Source: Candidatus Cloacimonadota bacterium (GTDB taxonomy: Bacteria; Cloacimonadota; Cloacimonadia; Cloacimonadales; TCS61). Taken from it: a DNA stretch of 5,747 nucleotides. Shown here in pieces: positions 1-4,089 of the stretch. Position numbers and translations under genes: made by a program. The notes under the pieces were generated by a model. The model was not told the DNA's origin. It did no database searches and saw nothing but the letters and a program-made list of their open reading frames with translations. Location of the stretch: the NCBI GenBank assembly GCA_030667725.1, contig DAOUVH010000084.1, positions 1-5,747 of the forward strand, in the 5' to 3' direction. Positions within the stretch are counted from its first letter, which is position 1. Each line of letters starts with the position of its first letter.

Positions 1-488
1 ACAGCTTCTTCTAATGCAGAATTCCCACCACCCACAACTATCACATTCTTATCCGTATAAAAATCTCCATCACATATTGCACAATAAGAGATTCCAAAAC
101 CTTTGAATTTGTCTTCGTTTAGGGCACCTAACTTTCTCGGTTTTCCACCAGTAGCAAGTATCACAGCATCAGAAGTAAATACTTCATCGTCATCAATCTC
201 TATCATTTTTTGTTTGGAAGTAAGATCAAGTTTGGTTATTTCAACATTGGATTCAAAATCACACCCGAATTCTTTTGCCTGCTTTTTCATAACTAATGAA
301 ATATCTCTACCGCTGGTTTCCCAAACTCCGGGATAATTTGCCACAGCATGTGTAAGAACCATCTGCCCGCCAATTGATCCTTCATTGATGATCAGTGTTT
401 TCAAGTTAGCACGAGCCAGATAAATACCTGCTGTAAGTCCTGCAGCACCGGCTCCTAAAATTATTGCATCATAATGTTCTGCATTCAT
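1..488 (-). CDS. trxB: Thioredoxin reductase, N-terminal part (runs off left edge)
   Basis: This is an NADPH-dependent flavoprotein that reduces thioredoxin in the cytoplasm. The 162 complete codons visible show an N-terminal FAD dinucleotide-binding motif GAGAAG (residues 12-17), the family GGQ segment at 40-42, an ATGG segment at 113-116, the redox-active CAIC-D motif (C136, C139, D140), and the start of the NADPH Rossmann motif [10 protein letters not shown] (153-162). That order is diagnostic for low-molecular-weight TrxR. The C-terminal half lies outside the window. The start is ATG at 488, preceded by GAGGA about 9 nt upstream. The gene lies 140 bp downstream of the thioredoxin-like gene on the same strand. 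The pair is probably functionally linked, although the gap holds two palindromic repeats that could weaken or modulate read-through. Ferredoxin- or F420-dependent relatives share the fold, so the electron donor is inferred rather than seen. Confidence 0.95.
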   Translation of the reverse strand, partial: MNAEHYDAIILGAGAAGLTAGIYLARANLKTLIINEGSIGGQMVLTHAVANYPGVWETSGRDISLVMKKQAKEFGCDFESNVEITKLDLTSKQKMIEIDDDEVFTSDAVILATGGKPRKLGALNEDKFKGFGISYCAICDGDFYTDKNVIVVGGGNSALEEA

Positions 489-508
489 AATAAATCCTCA
501 AATTTTTC

Positions 509-552
509 TATCCTTCGATACTTTCGACAATTGCCGAACACTCAGGATGACA
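509..552. repeat. Dispersed imperfect inverted repeat, ATCCTTCGA...TCAGGATGA family (copy 1)
   Basis: The left arm TATCCTTCGA and right arm CTCAGGATGA bracket a short variable centre that itself contains TTCGACAATTGCCGAA-like symmetry. The same end sequences recur at 2145-2184 and 5682-5706. The repeat sits between the trx stop and the trxB start. It has no T-tract, so it is not a classic intrinsic terminator. Confidence 0.7.
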
Positions 553-582
553 TTGATTTATTTTTTCCTTCAGCAAACTGTC

Positions 583-624
583 ACACTGAGTAGTCCCGAA
601 AGCTTTCGGGACATATCGAAGTGT
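583..624. repeat. Palindromic element with a perfect 20-bp core
   Basis: Positions 593-612 read GTCCCGAAAGCTTTCGGGAC, a perfect 20-bp palindrome. Outer arms ACACT (583-587) and AGTGT (620-624) extend the structure. It begins 5 nt after the trx stop codon and would form a strong hairpin in the trx-trxB transcript. There is no U-tract after it, so an mRNA-stabilising or attenuating role is possible but unproven. The sequence also resembles a diverged member of the CTTCGA...CTCAG repeat family next to it. Confidence 0.8.
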
Positions 625-628
625 AAGA

Positions 629-970
629 TTATACCAAATGCTCTTCAATTATTGTTTTGATCTGCTTTTTATTCTGAATACTACTTGTTGCTTTCACAGC
701 TTTTCCATTCTTGAAATAGAATGTGAATGGAAGTCCCATGAACCCCCTTGCTGATTCGTGATTCCTGAGAACATGAGCATGTGGCTCATCAAAATCCATA
801 TCATAGAATTTAACATTCTCATACTTTTCTTCCAAATTTTCCATTACATCGTAAACGGGAAGACACATTGGACCCATTCTACCACAGCAGATCATCACAT
901 TCTCATTACTCTCAATTATTTGGTTGAATTCCTCTTCACTTATAATGTGCTTTAAATTTGTTCTTAACAT
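629..970 (-). CDS. Atypical thioredoxin-fold protein (CGRMGPMC active-site region)
   Basis: This is a 113-residue cytoplasmic thioredoxin-fold protein and the probable redox partner of the thioredoxin reductase encoded just downstream. The fold is supported by length, by the segment where WCGPC normally lies, by the beta3 acidic stretch (FYDMDFDEP, 55-63), by the cis-proline at P81 (GLPFTFYF) and by the KNGK turn (87-90). The active site departs from the classic one. The sequence reads C28-C29-G-R-M-G-P-M-C36, so the canonical Trp-Cys pair is missing. If GP of the two motifs is aligned, the resolving Cys falls one residue late and the nucleophilic Cys is displaced to C28 or C29. The start is ATG at 970 with AAAGGAG (979-985) 8 nt upstream. 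It has its own candidate promoter and dyad at 995-1034. It could reduce a special target rather than act as a general thioredoxin. Confidence 0.85.
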   Translation of the reverse strand: MLRTNLKHIISEEEFNQIIESNENVMICCGRMGPMCLPVYDVMENLEEKYENVKFYDMDFDEPHAHVLRNHESARGFMGLPFTFYFKNGKAVKATSSIQNKKQIKTIIEEHLV

Positions 971-994
971 TTTTTTCGCTCCTTTATTTTAAAT

Positions 995-1034
995 TATTTA
1001 ATAGTAAACTTAACTAAATATTTCACTATGTCAA
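995..1034 (-). promoter_or_regulatory. Candidate promoter and Rrf2-type operator of the trx gene
   Basis: On the minus strand a TTGACA hexamer (1034-1029) is followed after 8 bp by TATTTA-N14-TAAATA (1020-995), ending 24 bp before the trx ATG. The same arms with the same 14-bp gap, preceded by TTGACG at 9 bp, lie ahead of rrf2. The extended 9-bp arms here are symmetric at 7 of 9 positions, weaker than the perfect dyad at rrf2. No good -10 hexamer is seen at 17 bp (AAGTTT). The function is inferred. Confidence 0.45.
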
Positions 1035-1036
1035 AT

Positions 1037-1067
1037 AAAAAAACTATCATGTGGATATCAACCATGA
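1037..1067 (-). terminator. Weak candidate intrinsic terminator after the ferredoxin gene
   Basis: Read on the minus strand, arms TCATG and CATGA (1067-1047) with an 11-nt loop are followed by TAG and seven Ts (1043-1037). The stem is short and AT-rich. The position is sensible: 36 bp after the 4Fe-4S gene stop and just before the candidate trx promoter. Confidence 0.3.
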
Positions 1068-1102
1068 AAGTTTAATAATTTAAAATTATCCAATTATATT
1101 TT

Positions 1103-1921
1103 TTAAATGATCTCACCTTTAATCGACACAACATTCACCCGCGGCATGATGAGCTTACCGGCTTTTTCCATAGCATTCTGCACGATCCATTCCGTACCAC
1201 TGCAGCAGGGCACTTCCATCCTAACGATTGTGATAGACTTAATATTTTTGTTCTTGAATATCTCAGCCAGCTTTTCTACGTATTTATCGATGTCTTTATC
1301 CAATTTGGGACAAAGGTTGATCACGATCTTTCCTTTCATAAAACGCTGATGAAAATTGGCATAAGCAAACGGTACACAATCGGCAGCGATCAAAAGTTCA
1401 GCATTATCCAGATAGGGAACGTTCGGATTAAGCAAATGCAACTGCACCGGCCATTGCCGCAATTCTGTCTTCAATTCGTAATTTTGAATCGAAGCAGGTT
1501 TTTCTTCTCTTTGGATGGAATGTGCTGCTGTTCCCGGGCAACCACCGCTGGGACAAACATCCTCGTCAACTTTAGGAATTGGAAGCCCCTTCTTCATCAA
1601 AATAGCGACAGCTTGTTCAAAGTATTCTTTTTCACCATGATCTTTCAGATGTTTCAGGTGAGCTTTGATCGTATTGGGTCCGGCTTTGATGATGTTTTCC
1701 ATCACAATCGCTTCATCGTAAGGCTCCGCTTCCCGCTCAATAGTGGAAATTGCTCCTTCGGGACATTCGCCCAGACAAGCACCTAAACCATCGCAAAATA
1801 GATCGCTTATCAGGCGTGCTTTGCCATCTATGATCTGCAATGCACCTTCAGGACAACCGGGAATACATAGTCCGCATCCATTACATTTTTTCTCATCAAT
1901 TTCTATGATCTGTCTTTTCAT
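1103..1921 (-). CDS. 4Fe-4S ferredoxin-domain protein of the type often found near hcp
   Basis: This is a 272-residue soluble iron-sulfur protein, probably an electron carrier or redox partner. The N-terminal ferredoxin domain has a complete cluster motif C13-x2-C16-x2-C19-x3-C23-P, then a second motif C43-x5-C49-x3-C53-P. In the second motif the middle Cys of a normal CxxCxxCxxxCP is Leu46. The rest carries CPSGGCPG (123-130), C182, C204 and MEVPCCSG (235-242), Cys-rich landmarks that may bind a further cluster. From memory of the family, similar proteins are encoded beside hybrid cluster protein (hcp) genes in sulfate reducers and clostridia; no hcp is present here. The start is ATG at 1921 because GGAGG (1929-1933) lies 7 nt upstream. 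A longer in-frame reading from a GTG at 1939 would place that site inside the coding sequence. A ghost copy of its first 12 codons lies upstream at 2001-2039. Confidence 0.88.
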   Translation of the reverse strand: MKRQIIEIDEKKCNGCGLCIPGCPEGALQIIDGKARLISDLFCDGLGACLGECPEGAISTIEREAEPYDEAIVMENIIKAGPNTIKAHLKHLKDHGEKEYFEQAVAILMKKGLPIPKVDEDVCPSGGCPGTAAHSIQREEKPASIQNYELKTELRQWPVQLHLLNPNVPYLDNAELLIAADCVPFAYANFHQRFMKGKIVINLCPKLDKDIDKYVEKLAEIFKNKNIKSITIVRMEVPCCSGTEWIVQNAMEKAGKLIMPRVNVVSIKGEII

Positions 1922-1928
1922 TATTTTT

Positions 1929-1933
1929 CCTCC
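1929..1933 (-). promoter_or_regulatory. Ribosome binding site GGAGG that sets the ferredoxin start
   Basis: GGAGG on the minus strand, 7 nt before ATG 1921. It decides against the GTG 18 nt upstream as the start. Confidence 0.8.
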
Positions 1934-1936
1934 AGC

Positions 1937-1997
1937 CACTGACTAACACAGACTTGCACAAACTTCGATAGATATGTGTTCTTTGCTGTTATCGGTG
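1937..1997. repeat. 61-bp hairpin-like repeat between ghost and real ferredoxin start
   Basis: The ends are imperfect inverted repeats. The left end reads CACTGACTAACA and the complement of the right end reads CACCGATAACA, which differ by one substitution and one extra base. Inner CACA (1957-1960) can pair with TGTG (1975-1978). The left end overlaps the upstream edge of the ferredoxin ribosome binding region. It looks like a small non-coding palindromic repeat unit, but only one copy is in the window, so its mobility is inferred. Confidence 0.5.
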
Positions 1998-2000
1998 AGT

Positions 2001-2039
2001 TCATTTCTTTTCCTCTATTTCATTTATTTGTCGTTTCAT
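2001..2039 (-). pseudogene. Ghost of the ferredoxin gene start (12 codons then TGA)
   Basis: A GGAG site (2048-2045) and ATG at 2039 open a reading frame encoding MKRQINEIEEKK followed by TGA. The real ferredoxin begins MKRQIIEIDEKKC, so 10 of 12 residues match. The stop TGA stands exactly where the real gene has TGT for its first cluster Cys. Codons differ at several third positions (AGA/CGA, CAG/CAA, GAG/GAA), so this is not a fresh exact duplication. It is either the remnant of a second, diverged ferredoxin gene or an old partial duplication, now separated from the intact gene by a hairpin repeat. It could still be translated as a 12-residue leader peptide. Confidence 0.55.
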
Positions 2040-2063
2040 TTAATCTCCATTTTTTAGAATTTG

Positions 2064-2100
2064 TCTTTCTGACGTATCTCGCACGTTGTTCTCAGGAAGA
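2064..2100. repeat. Imperfect inverted repeat TCTTTCTGA / TCAGGAAGA
   Basis: Nine-bp arms (2064-2072 and 2092-2100) match at 8 of 9 positions, with an internal CGT/ACG symmetry. It resembles a diverged member of the ATCCT...AGGAT family. It lies in the gene-free gap between cupin and ferredoxin. Confidence 0.5.
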
Positions 2101-2144
2101 ATCTCACCCTTGAATCAGGAGTTAAGTTGAAAGAATTATCAAAA

Positions 2145-2184
2145 GATCCTTCGAAAGCAAAGCTATTAGATTCCTCAGGATGAC
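2145..2184. repeat. Dispersed imperfect inverted repeat, ATCCTTCGA...TCAGGATGA family (copy 2)
   Basis: GATCCTTCGA on the left and CCTCAGGATGACA on the right give ATCCT/AGGAT arms. The ends match copies at 509-552 and 5682-5706. The centre differs between copies. Confidence 0.65.
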
Positions 2185-2189
2185 ACATT

Positions 2190-2310
2190 GTCTTTGCGAG
2201 TCTTCTTGGTACGGCATCTTCCGACTTGTCCTGCCGAAGTTAAACGAAGGAGGAAGCAATCTCAACTGTTGAAAGAAATTATTGCCACGTCGCTCACTTC
2301 TCGCAATGAC
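2190..2310. repeat. 121-bp MITE-like element with TTGCGAG termini
   Basis: Terminal inverted repeats GTCTTTGCGAG (2190-2200) and CTCGCAATGAC (2300-2310) match at 10 of 11 positions. Inside, GAAGCAATCTC and a later ATTATTGCC form a second dyad. There is no coding capacity. The element ends 4 bp from the cupin stop codon, so the 3' end of the rrf2-cupin transcript would carry its fold. Repeats with this kind of TTGCGAG...GCAATCTC sequence occur in many unrelated bacterial genomes (from memory). Mobilisation in trans is an inference. Confidence 0.7.
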
Positions 2311-2314
2311 TGTA

Positions 2315-2653
2315 CTAAACCATTATTGTTTTAGCTGTCGGTTTTGGAAGCTTCATTACCAAGACGCGTACATCTTTGTCAGTTTCGTTATAAATACAAT
2401 GCACAATATCTTTTGGGCTTTCCACAATATCATCTTTTTTAACTTCGATCTTCTCGTCTCCAACTAAAATAGTAGGAGTTCCTTCTAAAATGTAGAAAGC
2501 AACATCTACAGGTGTTATATGCGCCTTGAGGCTCTCCCCTGCTTTCAAGTGAAGGTGCATTATCAAAGCAAAATCAGTGTCATAGAGTTTATAAGCATTA
2601 ATTCCATGTGGTGTTTGTGCAATTTCCAGGTCTTTGTAATTTCTAATTTCCAT
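2315..2653 (-). CDS. Small single-domain cupin protein
   Basis: This is a 112-residue single cupin beta-barrel, probably cytoplasmic and with an unknown substrate. Motif 1 is seen as GESLKAH-x12-G (39-58, H45 and the YILEG strand, 54-58). Motif 2 is seen as ESPKDIVHCIYN (78-89, H85). The usual HxH pair and Glu of motif 1 are reduced to a single His (H45) with Thr47 and Asp50 nearby, so metal binding may be non-standard. The start is ATG at 2653 with AAAAGGAG (2667-2660) 6 nt upstream. The 28-bp gap after rrf2 indicates one transcript. Small cupins of this type accompany Rrf2 regulators and Fe-S proteins in anaerobes (from memory), so a role as a small-molecule sensor or detoxifying protein under the same stress signal is an inference. 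The stop is TAG, 4 bp from the downstream MITE-like repeat. Confidence 0.85.
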   Translation of the reverse strand: MEIRNYKDLEIAQTPHGINAYKLYDTDFALIMHLHLKAGESLKAHITPVDVAFYILEGTPTILVGDEKIEVKKDDIVESPKDIVHCIYNETDKDVRVLVMKLPKPTAKTIMV

Positions 2654-2681
2654 CTTTAGCTCCTTTTATTCTTTTTTGTTT

Positions 2682-3080
2682 TTAAAAATCTGATAATTTC
2701 ATTTTTCTAAACGTCTCATAAATATCTGTTGAAATTCGATTCAATTCATTATCAAAAATACAGGATTGAAAAACACAATGATTTTTACCAAGAGGACAAT
2801 CACCTAGTGCTATCTTGCCATCAATAATCTCATATATTTCCAAAAAAGTTATTTCTTCTGCTGGTTTATCTAGTTCAAATCCACCGGCAGGACCACGTAA
2901 TGATCTCACTAAACCAGCTCTACTAAGGTTCTGAAATACTTTAGCAAGATGTGTTTGCGAGGCGTTCAATTCTTCAGCCAGAACCTTCACATTAATGCGT
3001 GATGGCTGATTTTTAGCAATCAACACAAGTCCATGCAAAGCCAAAGAAGCAGCCTCTGAAATATTGATTAAATTCGACAT
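2682..3080 (-). CDS. Rrf2/IscR-family Fe-S transcriptional regulator
   Basis: This is a 132-residue winged-helix repressor of the Rrf2 family. The N-terminal winged helix spans about residues 5-70, with the helix-turn-helix around 30-55 (VLAEELNASQTHLAKVF) and the wing RGPAGGF at 62-68. The signature Fe-S ligands follow as C95-x6-C102-x4-C107, all present, so the protein probably senses Fe-S status, nitric oxide, oxygen or redox state through a labile cluster. Which signal cannot be told: IscR, NsrR and RsrR all share the layout. The start is ATG at 3080 with GGGAG (3090-3086) 5 nt upstream. A perfect dyad (3096-3123) just upstream suggests autoregulation. It is the first gene of the minus-strand cluster, 28 bp before the cupin gene. 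Confidence 0.92.
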   Translation of the reverse strand: MSNLINISEAASLALHGLVLIAKNQPSRINVKVLAEELNASQTHLAKVFQNLSRAGLVRSLRGPAGGFELDKPAEEITFLEIYEIIDGKIALGDCPLGKNHCVFQSCIFDNELNRISTDIYETFRKMKLSDF

Positions 3081-3095
3081 ATCAACTCCCTTTAT

Positions 3096-3137
3096 CTATT
3101 TAGGTACTCAAATTCCTAAATAGGGTTACTCCGTCAA
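3096..3137 (-). promoter_or_regulatory. rrf2 promoter with perfect 9-bp dyad operator
   Basis: Arms CTATTTAGG (3096-3104) and CCTAAATAG (3115-3123) are perfect inverted repeats with a 10-bp gap. The 28-bp overall length is typical of Rrf2-family operators. On the minus strand a TTGACG hexamer (3137-3132) lies 9 bp upstream, and a -10 at 17 bp would fall inside the dyad (AATTTG, a poor match). The dyad ends 15 bp before the ATG. A bound repressor would block transcription of rrf2 and the cupin. It could also affect the divergent plus-strand gene. Confidence 0.65.
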
Positions 3138-3173
3138 GAATAAAATATATTTATTCGTTTTATTAAGAAAAAT

Positions 3174-3179
3174 TTGACA
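3174..3179 (+). promoter_or_regulatory. Possible -35 hexamer TTGACA for the divergent DUF3795-like gene
   Basis: A perfect TTGACA lies 32 bp before the ATG at 3212. No convincing -10 hexamer is seen at 16-18 bp (TTTAAG, TTAAGC). Weak on its own. Confidence 0.2.
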
Positions 3180-3211
3180 TCTATATTCATAAATTTTTAA
3201 GCTTGTTTATT

Positions 3212-3502
3212 ATGAAAAATATAAGCAAATGCGGTGTATGCTGTTCTACCGACTGTTAAGCATATAAAATTGAATGTGGCGGTTGTAATGAACTTAAAGG
3301 AAAAGTTCCCTGGGCAAAATTCTTAGGTAAAATCCTCTGCCCGATTTATGAATGCGCTGAACAGAAAGGCTTCCCATCTTGTAAAGAATGTGGAAAGGCA
3401 CCTTGTGAACTTTGGATGACAACCAGAGATCCGGATTTTACGGATGAAGAATTTCAGGCAGATATAGATTCGCGCTTGAAGAATTTTGAAGAACAGATAT
3501 AA
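3212..3502 (+). pseudogene. DUF3795-like Cys-rich protein, interrupted by TAA at codon 16
   Basis: Read through one stop, the frame gives 96 positions. Cys pairs are placed as in DUF3795 proteins: C7, C10, C11 and C15, then C22-GG-C25, C43-PIY-EC48, C57-KE-C60 and C65, ending in an acidic helical tail (DPDFTDEEF). The spacing suggests zinc or Fe-S binding; function is unknown for the family. The codon after C15 is TAA (3257-3259), followed at once by AYK, a position where relatives carry an ordinary residue. A single change from AAA or CAA would create it. The rest of the frame is intact to a normal TAA at 3500, so the mutation looks recent, or it is an assembly error. No strong Shine-Dalgarno precedes the ATG. 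No in-frame ATG lies soon after the stop, so translation restart is unlikely. Confidence 0.75.
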
Positions 3503-3507
3503 AAGAT

Positions 3508-3532
3508 TTGATTTCTATTTTCATCAATTTTT
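3508..3532 (+). terminator. Weak candidate terminator after the DUF3795-like gene
   Basis: Arms TTGAT (3508-3512) and ATCAA (3523-3527), with a 10-nt loop, are followed by five Ts (3528-3532). The stem is short and AT-rich, so this is tentative. Confidence 0.25.
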
Positions 3533-3581
3533 ATAGTCTTTGTAGGATATTGGATAGTGATAAAAAAAGGAGTGTTGCTAA

Positions 3582-3629
3582 ATGAGAAATAAACACAATG
3601 ACGTTTATACACCCAAATTGGCGGTGTAA
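3582..3629 (+). CDS. 15-codon ORF with strong ribosome binding site; leader or truncated gene start
   Basis: AAAGGAG (3566-3572) lies 9 nt before ATG 3582, the best ribosome binding site on the plus strand here. The frame encodes MRNKHNDVYTPKLAV and stops at 3629. No homology is recognised. It may be the surviving 5' end of a gene cut by arrival of the membrane-protein cassette, a short leader peptide, or chance. The rest of 3503-3683 contains no other gene that can be supported. Confidence 0.2.
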   Translation: MRNKHNDVYTPKLAV

Positions 3630-3683
3630 GAACAATGAATATACATTCAAATTACCTGTAATGTAAGACTTATAAGAACATTT

Positions 3684-3974
3684 ATGATTATGCAGAACAA
3701 AAGACTTATCATAATCGGACTCACTTCGGCAATTCTATTGCTCATACCATTAATAGCGATGCAGTTCACAGATGAAGTAAATTGGACTCGGTTCGATTTT
3801 GTCGTCGCGGGAGTTCTCTTACTCGGCACTAGTCTAATGTGTGAGCTTGTAATAAGAAAGGTAAACAAAATCAAATACCGAATCGCTATCTGTGTAGCTC
3901 TTCTGGTTGTTCTCCTTCTCATTTGGGCAGAACTTGCAGTTGGCATCTTCGGGACACAACTCAGCGGACAGTAG
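3684..3974 (+). CDS. Small three-helix membrane protein, cassette-like
   Basis: This 96-residue protein is nearly all membrane. Predicted helices lie at about residues 8-27 (LIIIGLTSAILLLIPLIAMQ), 38-57 (DFVVAGVLLLGTSLMCELVI) and 66-89 (ending AELAVGIF). A charged segment (RKVNKIKYR) lies between helices 2 and 3. The sequence resembles, from memory, a family of small integral membrane proteins (NKRLI...PLIAMQFTDEVNW) scattered through environmental genomes, with no assigned function. ATG 3684 has AAGAA 5 nt upstream. ATG 3690 would give MQNKRL, closer to the remembered family start, so the start is uncertain by two codons. G/C-rich stretches (for example GTCGTCGCGGG) stand out from the AT-rich neighbours. 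A complex palindrome follows at 4001, so horizontal arrival as a gene cassette is plausible. A 115-codon antisense frame here is a shadow. Confidence 0.75.
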   Translation: MIMQNKRLIIIGLTSAILLLIPLIAMQFTDEVNWTRFDFVVAGVLLLGTSLMCELVIRKVNKIKYRIAICVALLVVLLLIWAELAVGIFGTQLSGQ

Positions 3975-4000
3975 ATAGTAAATTGAAAAAACAAATCACT

Positions 4001-4072
4001 GCTGGCAACAAGGGCTATAAATAATGTTGCTACGCGCCACGCTTCATAGCCTGGACCGTTATCAATTATAAC
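4001..4072. other. Complex palindrome resembling an attC-like recombination site
   Basis: Nested inverted pairs are visible: GCAACA (4005-4010) with TGTTGC (4025-4030); GGCTAT (4013-4018) with ATAGCC (4046-4051); an outer AAC (4007-4009) with GTT (4058-4060); and GTTAT (4058-4062) with ATAAC (4068-4072). The AAC...GTT boundaries, the length of about 60 bp and the position just after a short ORF recall integron attC sites. However, the core sites do not match RYYYAAC and GTTRRRY, so a true attC call is not supported. It lies between convergent genes and could also act as a bidirectional terminator-like hairpin. Confidence 0.4.
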
Positions 4073-4089
4073 AAATCAAAATTTCTTCT

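Noticed and set aside
103..336. Plus-strand ORF of 77 codons
   Set aside because: It is antisense to trxB, whose FAD, CAIC and NADPH motifs are unambiguous.
593..612. Intrinsic terminator after trx
   Set aside because: The perfect palindrome would fold well, but it is not followed by a T-tract on either strand.
1349..1786. Plus-strand ORF of 145 codons
   Set aside because: It is the shadow of the 4Fe-4S protein gene; it shows no recognisable domain, and the opposite frame has clear cluster motifs.
3257..3259. Stop-codon recoding in the DUF3795-like gene
   Set aside because: The codon is TAA, not TGA or TAG; nothing nearby resembles a recoding element, and TAA ends several normal genes in the window (trx, ferredoxin, barrel protein).
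3647..3994. Minus-strand ORF of 115 codons opposite the membrane protein
   Set aside because: It is Arg/Ser/Thr-rich with no domain, whereas the plus-strand frame gives three clean transmembrane helices and a remembered family sequence.
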